Below, piece after piece: positions 50,814 to 60,375 of a stretch of 64,000 nucleotides of DNA (its first letter is position 1; each line of letters opens with the position of its first letter). Under the pieces are notes generated by a model. The model saw nothing but the letters and a program-made list of their open reading frames with translations, had not been told where the DNA came from and did no database searches. This DNA comes from Halorhabdus tiamatea SARL4B. GTDB taxonomy: Archaea > Halobacteriota > Halobacteria > Halobacteriales > Haloarculaceae. Location of the stretch: contig NC_021921.1 in assembly GCF_000470655.1 (NCBI RefSeq), positions 2,170,001 to 2,234,000 of the forward strand. The letters are read 5' to 3'. The translations under genes were made by a program, and so were the position numbers.

Positions 50814-51115
50814 TCAACCGAACAGTTCCAGAAACTGCTTGATGAGCCAAACGACCGGCCGCACCAGATCAGCAGCAACATCTTGATAATCGGGGAAGAA
50901 TAGCTGGAGCAACATCGCTGCGAGGAACTCAGCGGGGAAACTTATGCCGAGAACGACCGCCAACAACAACCCGTAGTTCGACTGTTCGAGTTGGAGTGCG
51001 ACCCATCGAGTCCCCCACGTTCTTCGATGACCTCTCCGGTTTTGGTCCCTGGATTGAAGTCGTGGGTTTCGTCGCCGCCACTGTCTGGAGGGGATAGGAA
51101 CTCACTGTCGTTCAC
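50814..51115 (-). pseudogene. Frameshifted membrane protein gene
   Basis: GTG 51115 starts MNDSEFLSPPDSGGDETHDF...TGEVIEERGG. The frame then slips by one, and a second frame reads TRWVALQLEQSNYGLLLAVV...VVWLIKQFLELFG to 50814. Total length is 302 bases, not a multiple of three. It may be a real decay or a sequencing error. Confidence 0.55.
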
Positions 51116-51290
51116 CTATTGATACGCCCATGGCCACTACCGGGGACACATTGTGGCCTGATACCTTCAATTGCATTTTCTATTGATAGAAAAAAGCGTT
51201 CGGCATACTTGCAGAGTGAGCAGATGAACCGTGTTCAATTCAGAACCCGTAGCAAACTATTACAGTGCTACCGGACTCTCGTTCTCATAG

Positions 51291-51803
51291 ATGGTCACTA
51301 AGAGAACGGCGAGATACTTCGCGAAGATTGGGTTTTACCTCCATTACAAACCACCACTCCGAGGGATCGTGCGGGGGGTTGGTGGGTTGGCAGAGCGCGG
51401 TCGCCAAACCGTCTCACAACTGGCCAAGCCGGTTGCGAAGCGTGCCGCACCGCGTCCGATTCAAGAAGACGAGTACGCCGGGACGATCGACAAGTCGCTA
51501 GACGAAATCGAGACACTCCTCAAAAAGCGTGGCTTCATCCGAAATCTCTTGTCCCGACTGAAAACGCGTGACGGCGATCCGGAAGTCGGTTCGTGGGTTT
51601 ATCGAGAGGAACCACGAGCGGAGTACCAACTACACGTGATGCTGTTCCCTGGTGAAGGAGACACCGTCGACGTGTACGCCCACCATGAATATTCAAGTGT
51701 AAACTCGGACGTCGCGTACAAACATTTTAGCGGGCAAGCACTCGATCCTAAGCGGGGCGTCGAGATGGCTCGCGAAAAGCTTCCAATCGGCGGGGAGGGG
51801 TGA
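51291..51803 (+). CDS. Hypothetical protein
   Basis: 170 residues, basic N-terminal half (TKRTARYFAKIGFYLHYKPP) and a beta-rich C-terminal half (EYQLHVMLFPGEGDTVDVYAHHEYS). No TM or known motif. Lower GC than the provirus. Confidence 0.65.
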   Translation: MVTKRTARYFAKIGFYLHYKPPLRGIVRGVGGLAERGRQTVSQLAKPVAKRAAPRPIQEDEYAGTIDKSLDEIETLLKKRGFIRNLLSRLKTRDGDPEVGSWVYREEPRAEYQLHVMLFPGEGDTVDVYAHHEYSSVNSDVAYKHFSGQALDPKRGVEMAREKLPIGGEG

Positions 51804-51918
51804 CACACTACATTAGTCGATCGGGCACCCAGACCAGTGACGATTAACTGATCACCGGCCTCCCACGCCCGCCCGCCGGCCGACCTGTCTTTTACCGGAC
51901 TAGCATCCAGCCCCGGGT

Positions 51919-52035
51919 ATGCAGCACTGCAAGTGCTGTGGCACCCGACTGAACCGGTTCAAGGTCCGGGTGTTCGGCTCGACGTACTGTACCGACTGCG
52001 CACCGCTCTCGGCCGTAACGGGGGTGACAGCGTAG
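51919..52035 (+). CDS. 38-residue zinc-finger protein
   Basis: MQHCKCCGTRLNRFKVRVFG then YCTDCA: two CxxC pairs. Its stop abuts the next ATG, so it leads the structural-gene operon. Confidence 0.6.
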   Translation: MQHCKCCGTRLNRFKVRVFGSTYCTDCAPLSAVTGVTA

Positions 52036-52428
52036 ATGGCGTTCGGTAAGATCGATCTCAACGACGCGGTCGTGAGTCCGTTCTTTGTCCTCGCGAGTGG
52101 CGTCAGTGTCGGTCTGTTCGACCTGACGCTGTTCGGGTTGGACTTCGCCGACCCGCTGTTCCGGCTGGGATCGGGCACGACGCTGGACTTCTCGTTCGCG
52201 GCGCTGGTCGCGATCCTCGCCGTCGGGATCGCGTACCTCACGAACGGCCCCGAACTCGACAATCTCGGCCTGGTCGAGACGTGGACGGTCGCGATCACGG
52301 TCCTACTCGTGCTGGGCCAGCCGTTCGTCCCGCTGCTGGACTCGATCCTCCAGTCGAGTCCAGTCGTCGGTCTGGTCGCGCTCGTGATTCAGGCAGGTGG
52401 ATTCTACACGCTCAGTTACCTCGGGTGA
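52036..52428 (+). CDS. VP3-like four-helix membrane protein, copy 1
   Basis: 130 residues with four hydrophobic segments. It is a clear paralogue of the next gene, sharing the plan LFDLTLFGLDFADPLF / LDLYAADLGLIDLGAPF and QPFVPLL / PPFVPFM. Size, topology and place before the spike fit pleolipovirus VP3, the inner membrane protein. Confidence 0.65.
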   Translation: MAFGKIDLNDAVVSPFFVLASGVSVGLFDLTLFGLDFADPLFRLGSGTTLDFSFAALVAILAVGIAYLTNGPELDNLGLVETWTVAITVLLVLGQPFVPLLDSILQSSPVVGLVALVIQAGGFYTLSYLG

Positions 52429-52479
52429 TCCCATGCATGCCAGATACTCACACATTCACAGTTCGCGGAGGGATCACGC

Positions 52480-52872
52480 GTGACCCAGATGACCGTCGAC
52501 GTCGAGGACTTGCTGGCGCTGCCCGTCTTCATCGCTGGGAATCTCGCCCAGTTAGACCTCTACGCCGCGGACCTGGGCTTGATCGACCTCGGCGCTCCGT
52601 TCCACACGGTCTCCGCTGGCGGCTACACGACCGAGCTATCGCTGGGCCTGGTCGTGGCGCTGGCGGCGCTGGGCTGGGTCCTGTACACGAACGACGTCGG
52701 CTTCTCCGGGTGGTCGGCCATGCAGTCCTGGCTGATCATCACCGTGGTCTGGCTGACGATCTCCCCACCGTTCGTCCCGTTCATGGGGGCACTGCTGGGG
52801 ATGGAAGTCGCTGCCACGGCGGCGATCGCCGTCCAATCGATCGGCTACATCGCGCTGCTGTACATCGGGTGA
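52480..52872 (+). CDS. VP3-like four-helix membrane protein, copy 2
   Basis: 130 residues from GTG 52480 (ATG 52489 is possible). Same length and topology as copy 1 and about a third identical by eye. Tandem duplication within the virion-type cluster. Confidence 0.65.
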   Translation: MTQMTVDVEDLLALPVFIAGNLAQLDLYAADLGLIDLGAPFHTVSAGGYTTELSLGLVVALAALGWVLYTNDVGFSGWSAMQSWLIITVVWLTISPPFVPFMGALLGMEVAATAAIAVQSIGYIALLYIG

Positions 52873-52879
52873 TTCATTC

Positions 52880-53683
52880 ATGAAACTCAACTCCAAAAAC
52901 GGTACGACACTGCGGTACGGTATCGGCCTCGGAACGCTCACACTCGCGCTCGTGCTCGTCGGCGCGATCATCGCGGGAGCGGCCGCAGGCGCGGTCGCGA
53001 CGGACACGATCGCGGTCGACGACCCAGGCAACCAGTCCGTCGACGTCACGCTGGACTTCTCGGCGGCCACGAACGCGACGGTCGCCCTGGAGTCCGGTGA
53101 GACGACGTACGATTCGACGACAGTCAGTGGGTCGGCTGGCGGTACCCAGACGGTGACACTCTCCGCGGCGACCGCGCCCCAGGGCAACGTCACGCTAAAC
53201 GTCACCGCGACCAACGAGACAGCCGTCTCGGTCAACCAGACGACCCTCGTCACCGAGCGGACGGTCTCCGTCGCGAACGCGACCACCGAGACCGTCGACG
53301 TCGACGTCGCCTACCAAGCCAACGGCACCACCGACGTCACGGTCCTCGACGACGCTGGGACGACGCTGCTGACGGACTCGATGACCTACGATGGAAGTGA
53401 CGACGACGGCGTTCTCTCCCGGTCGTTCAACGATAGTGACGGGATTCAGAGCGGCAACCTAACGGTTACGCTCGCGACAAGCCCGGCGACAGCCCACGAC
53501 TCGGTCGCAGTGGATGTCTCGCCGGTCAATGACGCCCAGACCGGCGGTGGCTGGGTGCCCGACGTGGGTGGGATCAGCATTCCCGCACCGAGCGTCGATC
53601 TCGTGCCTGGTGGAACGGCCACCCTCGCCGGCGGCGCGATCGTGCTCGTCCTGATCGGGGCAGCAATCCTCGGGCGGAACTAA
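52880..53683 (+). CDS. Surface protein with signal and C-terminal anchor
   Basis: 267 residues. Signal helix about 14-40, then a Thr/Asn/Val-rich beta domain with many N-x-T/S sites (likely glycosylated), a Gly/Pro stretch and a last helix LAGGAIVLVLIGAAILGR. Candidate second virion surface protein. Confidence 0.65.
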   Translation: MKLNSKNGTTLRYGIGLGTLTLALVLVGAIIAGAAAGAVATDTIAVDDPGNQSVDVTLDFSAATNATVALESGETTYDSTTVSGSAGGTQTVTLSAATAPQGNVTLNVTATNETAVSVNQTTLVTERTVSVANATTETVDVDVAYQANGTTDVTVLDDAGTTLLTDSMTYDGSDDDGVLSRSFNDSDGIQSGNLTVTLATSPATAHDSVAVDVSPVNDAQTGGGWVPDVGGISIPAPSVDLVPGGTATLAGGAIVLVLIGAAILGRN

Positions 53684-53700
53684 CGGGGTGATCTGATTTT

Positions 53701-55413
53701 ATGAGCACACGCAGACACATTGCGGCAGTCGCGTTGATCGCGCTACTCGTGCTGTCGCCCATCGCCTCGACGATGTCGCCGGTTGGCCCGGTGGGAACCG
53801 CGACGGCGGATTCGGATGGCTGTTCGCTCATCGAGCAGATCTTCAATCCCGCGACCTGCACTGCGGCGGAGGCGATCAACGACTTCGCCCCGAGTGAAGA
53901 GTTCGCCAACAAGCTCGACGCGTACAACAATCTCCAGCAAGCCGAATCCTACATCGACAATGGGTTGACGTCGGCCGAGAACAGCGTCTACGACGCGGAA
54001 AACCAGGGCTGGCTCGAAGCCGAGTCCGCGTTCTTCGAAGCCTACCAGGCCGGCGACAACTACACCGAGGCCAAAGAAGCCGGACTTGACGCCCTCGCCG
54101 ATCATTACGCGACCCGCCAGAAGCAGTTGATCGAACTCCAGAACAACGTCGTCACGGATCTCTACACCACGCTCAACGAGTCCAAGCACTTCTCGATGCC
54201 TGGTGACGTCAGCGCTCTCGAATACGGCATTCACACCTACTCCTACTACCCCCAGGTGGTGCTGTACACGACCGATCACGGTTATGGCTACACGCACAAT
54301 TACCCGACGACCAACACGTACACGATGTCGATCGATATCGTGGGCGTCCAGGCACAGCCCCGTGAACTCGTCGACGGCACGACCAAGCAGACCACGACGT
54401 TCAAATTCGGCTCACCGAACGAAACCTACTACGGGCTGAATAGCGACGGCACGTGGCAGGAGATTTTCTACGACAGCAACAACGAATTCTCCTACTGGAG
54501 CCAATCGCACTACTCGCTGCTCGAGGGCGAGACAGAGGTACGGATCGCCCCTAGCTCTGGAACCGATTACGACGATATGTATTGGGCGAACATCTCGTCA
54601 GTGCGAGCGCTGCACTACCCCGATGACTACCCGCTGAAAACCGCCAAAACCAACGGGATCACGGATCCCTCGCGGTGGCACGACATCTGGACTGACTACG
54701 AGGAATCCTATCAAGAGCAAAAGGCCGCCTTCGAGACCTTCGCGAACAATAGCTATCACGAACTCGAAAACGGAGGGTCGGACTTCGCGATTACGGATCT
54801 CCTCTCACGACTCTCCCAGATGAACGAGTACAGCCTCGATCTGGGTGGCAACGCCACCTTTAACGAGGGTGTGATCGCGCTCTCCTCGCAGGGGCTCGCG
54901 GCTCCCGGAGCGAATACCAGCTACATGAACATCACCTACCAGACGAGTCCCGGTGGCAATCAGACCACCGTCGACGGGATGCTGATGTCTCAGGAAGAGC
55001 CCATCGGCGGGTGGGAGACCGACGTCTGGTACAACACGACGGACGTGCCTGGTGCGCAGATCGTCGTCGAACTCGACGGCAGCCAGCACCTCGTCCGCGG
55101 GGACTTCCGCTTGAACGGTGTCTTCGATTCCCAGGGTGTTGAGATCTCCGACCCGAATCTCTCCTCACCGGATCGCGATTTCCAGGCGACGAATCTCAGC
55201 GGCCTCCGCCAGGACATCCGGAACATGAGCGATCGCATCGCCGATATTCGCAACCAGACGGCGACACCAGGCGGTGGTGGCGGTAGTGGCTCGTTTGCGT
55301 GGCCGTCGATCGGTATTCCCAATCCGTTCGCCGCGCTGGGTGCCCTCGGCCAGTGGATCGTCCTCTTCGTGGTCGCGCTGGGCGCACTCTTGCTCCTCTC
55401 GGTGGTGAACTGA
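53701..55413 (+). CDS. VP4-like spike protein
   Basis: 570 residues. Signal peptide (about 1-35), a helical N-terminal region (about 55-165) and a long beta-rich ectodomain with N-glycosylation sequons follow. A GGGGGSG linker and one C-terminal helix (about 548-568) end it. This is the layout of pleolipovirus spikes, which bind the host and fuse membranes. Position after the VP3-like genes agrees. I do not recognise a specific named virus. Confidence 0.65.
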   Translation: MSTRRHIAAVALIALLVLSPIASTMSPVGPVGTATADSDGCSLIEQIFNPATCTAAEAINDFAPSEEFANKLDAYNNLQQAESYIDNGLTSAENSVYDAENQGWLEAESAFFEAYQAGDNYTEAKEAGLDALADHYATRQKQLIELQNNVVTDLYTTLNESKHFSMPGDVSALEYGIHTYSYYPQVVLYTTDHGYGYTHNYPTTNTYTMSIDIVGVQAQPRELVDGTTKQTTTFKFGSPNETYYGLNSDGTWQEIFYDSNNEFSYWSQSHYSLLEGETEVRIAPSSGTDYDDMYWANISSVRALHYPDDYPLKTAKTNGITDPSRWHDIWTDYEESYQEQKAAFETFANNSYHELENGGSDFAITDLLSRLSQMNEYSLDLGGNATFNEGVIALSSQGLAAPGANTSYMNITYQTSPGGNQTTVDGMLMSQEEPIGGWETDVWYNTTDVPGAQIVVELDGSQHLVRGDFRLNGVFDSQGVEISDPNLSSPDRDFQATNLSGLRQDIRNMSDRIADIRNQTATPGGGGGSGSFAWPSIGIPNPFAALGALGQWIVLFVVALGALLLLSVVN

Positions 55414-55417
55414 ATCC

Positions 55418-55984
55418 ATGTATCGCCGAGAGACTGGCATCGTAGCAGTACTCGCGGCTGTCCTGCTACTCATGGGGACAACGGCCGCGGTCCTGCCGGC
55501 GACGGGTGCAACGGCGACGACAGTGTCGTTAGACGGTGCCCTGTATCAAAACGAGCCAGGATCGGGAGAGTACCTGGTGAAGGCGAAACTCAACAACACG
55601 GGATCCGAGGCTCGGACTGTCACGGTCAACTGGACCATCGGTGGCACTCAGATCGCCGAGAAGACGGTCACCGTCAACGCTGGAGAGGATACCTATTACT
55701 CAAAAGCGCTGAACTGGACTCAGTTAGAGCCTCACGCTGGTCTCGATGGGACGTTCGTTGCCCATCTCGAGGGGACGGCCCAGAGCCACGAATTCGCCTA
55801 TGAATCGATCCCGTACGAACCCTCGACGACGGAGTCACCGGGCGAAACGACCACGACCGAATCAAGCGTCGAGACGCCCATCGGTAGTACTGGCGCGATC
55901 CTCCCCGCGTCAGGAGTTCCGCTGTGGGCTCAGATTGGCGCGATCGCAGTTATCGTACTCCTGCTGCTGTCGATTCTCACGTAA
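55418..55984 (+). CDS. Membrane-anchored surface protein
   Basis: 188 residues. Signal helix, a CARDB-like sandwich (YLVKAKLNNTGSEARTVTVNW), a Thr/Glu stalk (TTESPGETTTTESS) and a C-terminal helix. Starts four bases after the spike. Confidence 0.6.
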   Translation: MYRRETGIVAVLAAVLLLMGTTAAVLPATGATATTVSLDGALYQNEPGSGEYLVKAKLNNTGSEARTVTVNWTIGGTQIAEKTVTVNAGEDTYYSKALNWTQLEPHAGLDGTFVAHLEGTAQSHEFAYESIPYEPSTTESPGETTTTESSVETPIGSTGAILPASGVPLWAQIGAIAVIVLLLLSILT

Positions 55985-55986
55985 CC

Positions 55987-56529
55987 ATGATCCGACATAC
56001 TACTCTCACCCTGGCGGTGCTCGCGGCCGTCCTCCTCGTTGGACTGACGGGCCCCGTCGCCGCACAACAGGGCACGACGACACCCAACGCGACCGACGCG
56101 ACCGAAACGGAACGCATCGACGCCCAGACCACACTGCTCGACTCGAGATACAATGCCACTACCGGGATGGCCTACGTCGAGATTCAAAGTGACGCCCTCC
56201 AAGAGATCGCCGTCACCGACGGGTCGTATCTGATGCAGGGTGGTGAAGCCACGACCCGGTCGGTAATGGTCAAACCAGGCGAGACCACGACGATCGAGAT
56301 CCCTGCGGACATGGTTCGCGGGTACGTCTCGCTGTCGATCGGCACGTCCCAGACATTGTACGGTGAACTCATCGAGACCGGGCAAGGATCACTATTCACG
56401 GGCGAGGCCACGTGGGGGACGGCCCAAGCCGCGGGCGCGGCCGGATTCGCGGGCGGGCTTTCGATCGTGGTCGTACTCGCGTACTGGCGCGTTCGCGGGG
56501 GCAAGCAGGAGGTGGAGCAAGTCGTATGA
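55987..56529 (+). CDS. Signal-bearing membrane protein
   Basis: 180 residues. Signal helix 7-25, beta domain, and a C-terminal helix near 145-168 followed by basic residues. It overlaps the next ATG by four bases. Comparable small ORFs sit between spike and NTPase in pleolipoviruses. Confidence 0.6.
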   Translation: MIRHTTLTLAVLAAVLLVGLTGPVAAQQGTTTPNATDATETERIDAQTTLLDSRYNATTGMAYVEIQSDALQEIAVTDGSYLMQGGEATTRSVMVKPGETTTIEIPADMVRGYVSLSIGTSQTLYGELIETGQGSLFTGEATWGTAQAAGAAGFAGGLSIVVVLAYWRVRGGKQEVEQVV

Positions 56530-57344
56530 CCGACTCGAAGAACCCGCTGGTGGACGACTCGCGACCGGCCTGGCTCGAACTCGCGATCGCCTACCGCTAC
56601 TGGATTGGCGGTGGATTGACGGTTACGTTCTTGACGCTCCTTCTCGGCGTCGTGGTCTTCGGCCTCGAACTGCCCGAGATTTCTCTCAACCAGCCGACGA
56701 AGGTGTTCCTCTTCGGCGGCCTGCTCGCAGCGATCAGCGGCGCGCTCCCAGCGGCGAAGATCATCGACTGGCTGTACGACCCACCGAAGCGGTACGTCGT
56801 CTCACTCGGCCTCAAAAAGTCCGAAACCCCGGCGATCTACGAACTGACACCGACCGCGTGGGAGTCAGTGTGGGTCGAAGAAGGCGATCTCTACCAGTGG
56901 GAGAACACGAACCACCCGGTCTACGAGGCCGAGAGCTTTGATCCCGAGAATCTGATCGCCGAAGGCACGTGGCGCGGATCGAAATCCGACCGTGAACTCC
57001 TCAGAGCCGAGAAGAAAGTCGAGGAACTCCGCGAAGAAATCGAGAAAGAGGCCGATATGTCCATCGACCTCGAACTGTCGATCGCCAGCCGGGTTCGCAA
57101 AGCGACGAAGGCGATCGGCCAGGTCATCATCGAGGACTACGCGGCCACGTCCACCTACGAGGGCGAGCGCGTCCGGGACGTCCTCAGCGACCTCCGCCAG
57201 GACGTCGAGGACGATACCGGCGATGGACCACACACGACCGGTGAGAAGCCAGTCGTCGGTGAGACCGAGCTGGAAGCGGCTGTCGACGGGCTCCAAGCGG
57301 CGGCCGCAGAAGCTCGGCCGGATGGGGGTGAAGAAAGTGGCTGA
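56526..57344 (+). CDS. Two-helix membrane protein with cytoplasmic coiled coil
   Basis: 272 residues. Helices about 27-50 and 60-82, a YDPPKRYVVSLG boundary, then a soluble part with a coiled coil (LLRAEKKVEELREEIEKEAD). It overlaps the NTPase start. Probably a partner of the NTPase at the membrane. Confidence 0.65.
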   Translation: MTDSKNPLVDDSRPAWLELAIAYRYWIGGGLTVTFLTLLLGVVVFGLELPEISLNQPTKVFLFGGLLAAISGALPAAKIIDWLYDPPKRYVVSLGLKKSETPAIYELTPTAWESVWVEEGDLYQWENTNHPVYEAESFDPENLIAEGTWRGSKSDRELLRAEKKVEELREEIEKEADMSIDLELSIASRVRKATKAIGQVIIEDYAATSTYEGERVRDVLSDLRQDVEDDTGDGPHTTGEKPVVGETELEAAVDGLQAAAAEARPDGGEESG

Positions 57345-58470
57345 CGCCGATTCGACGAAAGTCAGCGAACAGGTCACCTACGCCGCGGGCCAGTTGCGCG
57401 AGCGCCTGGGCGAGATCGACGAAGCGCTCCCGCACGCGGGCGTCGTCCAAGACGACGACCGGCGGGCGCTGCTGTCCTGGCTTGCAACGATCTACGGCGA
57501 CGACATCACCGAGACGGAACTCTACCGGGACCTCGTCGCTACCGAATCCACCGACTCGCTGACCGAGGCCGTCCAACACGGGAACGTGAGCCAGATGCAG
57601 TACGCGGTCGGTCTTGTGAACGGCGACGACGACGCGAGCGAGACGAACACCCAGGCGTGGATGCGCGACGCTGTACTCGACGAGGCCTACGTTGGAATGG
57701 TCGTCGGCGGCATGGGCACGGGCAAGACCGCGTTCGCGGCCGACCGCGCGGACGACTGGCACATGGCCACTCGGGGCCGCGTCGCGACGAACGTCCGGAG
57801 TCTGGCCGAACGCAACGATGTCCCGGAGTTCGTCGACGACTGGGACGGCCTGGAGGCGTTCTTCAAAGAAGCGCGAACGGACGTGCTGTTCGTCCTCGAC
57901 GAGACCGACCAGTATCTCTCGGGGAAGGGCGAGAACCAGCAGCGCGGGGACGCGCTCGCGAACGCGCTCAAACTCGTCCGCAAGGGCGAAGCGCCCGAAG
58001 GGACCCAACGCGGCATCCTGCTCGTCGGGCAGTCGATCAAGGGTGCGACCAAGGAACTGCGGCGGCTGGTCTCGATGAACGGACACCTCTGGCGGAAGAC
58101 CGCCAAAACCACCGTCGAAGTGTACGACGACGTTACTTCGGGCGAACTCGACCGGATGCACCCCGTGAAAGTGATCCAGGGGGTGCAGGACGCCCGCTGG
58201 GACTTCCACAGCGGCGAGGAGTCGACGTTCGACTTCGACGGTGCCCTCGACGACGGCGACGGCGATCAGGACGGTAACGCCGGTGAACTCACGCGAGACC
58301 AGGCGATCGCCCAGGTGATCCGGGCCTACAAGCCCTGGAGCGATGACACCGGTGTCACGATGCGCGAGGCCGGCACTATTGTCGACAAGTCGGCGGGCTG
58401 GGTCTCCGATCGGATCAACGAGTGGCGCGGGGGCCAACACCGCGATCTCGTGAACGACCCGACCGCCTGA
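57337..58470 (+). CDS. VP8-like P-loop NTPase
   Basis: 377 residues. Walker A GGMGTGKTAF near 123-131, Walker B DVLFVLDETDQYL, sensor-like GILLVGQS. The C-terminus carries an HTH (VTMREAGTIVDKSAGWVSDRINEW). GTG 57337 was chosen because GGGGTGA lies just upstream; ATG 57322 is also possible. Pleolipoviruses end their conserved cluster with such an NTPase. Confidence 0.7.
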   Translation: MADADSTKVSEQVTYAAGQLRERLGEIDEALPHAGVVQDDDRRALLSWLATIYGDDITETELYRDLVATESTDSLTEAVQHGNVSQMQYAVGLVNGDDDASETNTQAWMRDAVLDEAYVGMVVGGMGTGKTAFAADRADDWHMATRGRVATNVRSLAERNDVPEFVDDWDGLEAFFKEARTDVLFVLDETDQYLSGKGENQQRGDALANALKLVRKGEAPEGTQRGILLVGQSIKGATKELRRLVSMNGHLWRKTAKTTVEVYDDVTSGELDRMHPVKVIQGVQDARWDFHSGEESTFDFDGALDDGDGDQDGNAGELTRDQAIAQVIRAYKPWSDDTGVTMREAGTIVDKSAGWVSDRINEWRGGQHRDLVNDPTA

Positions 58471-58747
58471 AAGCGCCCGCCCGCGTGGGTGTGGCTGTCG
58501 CGTTCACGTTCGTCGGGCGAGCATATATAGTATATAACACGGGCGCATGGGCGAAATTCTGAACGCCGGGGGTCCCGATTCACCGGATGGGGGAGGTCAG
58601 CTGCGATCAGCTGGCGATTGGGTGGGTTGGCCACGGCGATCGCCGTGATCGTGCCGCTAGGGTAGGATGAGTGTCGGCCAGATCCCGTCCGGGTCACCGT
58701 CGTGCCGAGCATAGCTTTTTCACCTCTCCTTATCAAATTTGATCACT
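58471..58747. promoter_or_regulatory. Regulatory gap after the NTPase
   Basis: TATA-rich ATATATAGTATATAAC near 58523, a repeated CAGCTG pair (58598-58613) and a 16-nt perfect palindrome CACGGCGATCGCCGTG (58632-58647). It holds the promoter of the next gene; an origin is possible. Confidence 0.45.
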
Positions 58748-59830
58748 ATGGATTCGGGGCGATTGTCGTATCTGTTCACAGCGGTCGGCGTCGGGTTCGT
58801 TGCACTCGCGCTCACGCAGTTCCTCACGGCCGATCTTTCGACGATCCCTCGATTCCACATCGTGAGCAACCTCCTCGTTACCGGCGGCGTCGGTACTGGC
58901 CTGATCTACACTGGCTATTGGCACTCTCAGCGATCGTTCGAGCCAGCGCAAATCCGCCGTATCCTCGGCTGGACAGTCGGCGGGTGTGTGGTTCTCACTG
59001 CGGAAACGATCATCACTCAGCCCCTCGTGCAAGAACGGATAACTCGAAGCGAACTCGTCCATATTCTCCAGGTCAACGTCGGGACGGGCTTGCTGTTCGG
59101 CGCGATCGCCGGCTCCTACGGCGCGCGAGCACTCGCCAACGCGGAGACGGCCGCACGGGCCGAGGCCCGTCTCGAAGCACTCGAGAACGAGCAAGAGTAC
59201 TGGAATCAACTGAATACGGTCCTGCGTCACTACATTCTCAACTCCGTGACGGTCATCAACTATCGCATCGACCAGCTCCGCTCAGCTGTTCGGGACGATG
59301 CACACCTCCATCTGGATACGATTGCAGATCGCATGCAAACGATCGCGACGATCGGCACGCACGTCGATCGCCTCGGGCCGTCTCTCCGGGAGGAAGAAGA
59401 TTCGTGTTCGACTGTCTCTGACTTACAAGCCGTGTTCGAGGCGGCGATAGCACGGGCAGAGATCAGCGCGCCGGTCACGATCGATACACCGCCTGCGGGC
59501 AAGGTGGTCTGTGTTGGCGATGGCATCGAGAACGACCTTGCACTTCTCGTCGAGGCACTGGCGTCAGTGATGCATGAGGACGGCACGATCACGTGTACGT
59601 GTACTTCGACGGCTGACACGATCACGTGCCAAGTGACCGCCACCCCTGCGGAACTCCCACCAGCGGTCGAAGCCGCAATCTTCGAACCGATCGAGCGAAA
59701 GAGTGGCCTCAAACTCTACCTCGCCAAGGTGTCGATGGATACCTACGCTGAGCTGGAGTTGCGGCAAAACTGCGACGAGACCGTCCAGTTCGAAATTATC
59801 TTCGACAAGGCGACGGACGCGGAAACGTGA
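58748..59830 (+). CDS. Membrane sensor-kinase-like protein in the provirus region
   Basis: 360 residues. Four helices (about 5-115), a helix linker, and an H-box-like VLRHYILNSVTVINYRID. The HATPase part is degenerate and lacks clear G boxes. Related in layout to the chromosomal kinase at 10288. It may have become a regulator without kinase activity. Confidence 0.65.
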   Translation: MDSGRLSYLFTAVGVGFVALALTQFLTADLSTIPRFHIVSNLLVTGGVGTGLIYTGYWHSQRSFEPAQIRRILGWTVGGCVVLTAETIITQPLVQERITRSELVHILQVNVGTGLLFGAIAGSYGARALANAETAARAEARLEALENEQEYWNQLNTVLRHYILNSVTVINYRIDQLRSAVRDDAHLHLDTIADRMQTIATIGTHVDRLGPSLREEEDSCSTVSDLQAVFEAAIARAEISAPVTIDTPPAGKVVCVGDGIENDLALLVEALASVMHEDGTITCTCTSTADTITCQVTATPAELPPAVEAAIFEPIERKSGLKLYLAKVSMDTYAELELRQNCDETVQFEIIFDKATDAET

Positions 59831-60375
59831 GAAGACCGGGATCAACGGCCGATCGAGCGGGTTCTAACCGACAATCGCCACAATCGTGCCGATACCGATC
59901 GTCAGCTCGAGTTGCGGACCTACCGTAAGGCCAGCTGGGACAATCCGCCCCCGATTGCCCCCACCACCGCATCCCCACGTTCACTACGTCTACCGGACAC
60001 CAATACCGTTTGACCGGTCCACGAGCGCGCCGAGCGGTATGCGAGGCGCGCAATTGGACCTGCCCCTTAGGGGCAACTACCCTAAGGACAGGTGGGGACC
60101 GGGTGGCCCGGATGCAACGCCGAATTGCTGAAAAGAAGTCCTGACGACCGAGAAAACAGGCGCGTTGGGAAACGACCGCGAAGCGCAAAACCTGGCGATC
60201 GCGACGATCGGGTCGCCTCGAGGGCGCTGGCCAAGTAGAATACACGGCAAAATGATAGACAATATGAACACACAAGCAGAGATTAGAAAACAAACTGGTA
60301 CGAACGCCGAAAAATCGAAGAACAGACGAGTGCAGCGGCTATCGACCCCGGGCGATTCCAGGGGGAAGACGATCG
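59831..60375. other. 545-bp stretch without a supported gene
   Basis: Contains CCTTAGG...CCTAAGG (60065-60071 and 60081-60087) and an A-rich part near 60240-60330. It lies between convergent genes, so may hold terminators; a replication role is possible. Confidence 0.4.

Noticed and set aside
52434-52484. 16-codon frame between the two VP3-like genes
   Set aside because: Too short, no overlap logic, and a better start for the second VP3-like gene lies at its end.
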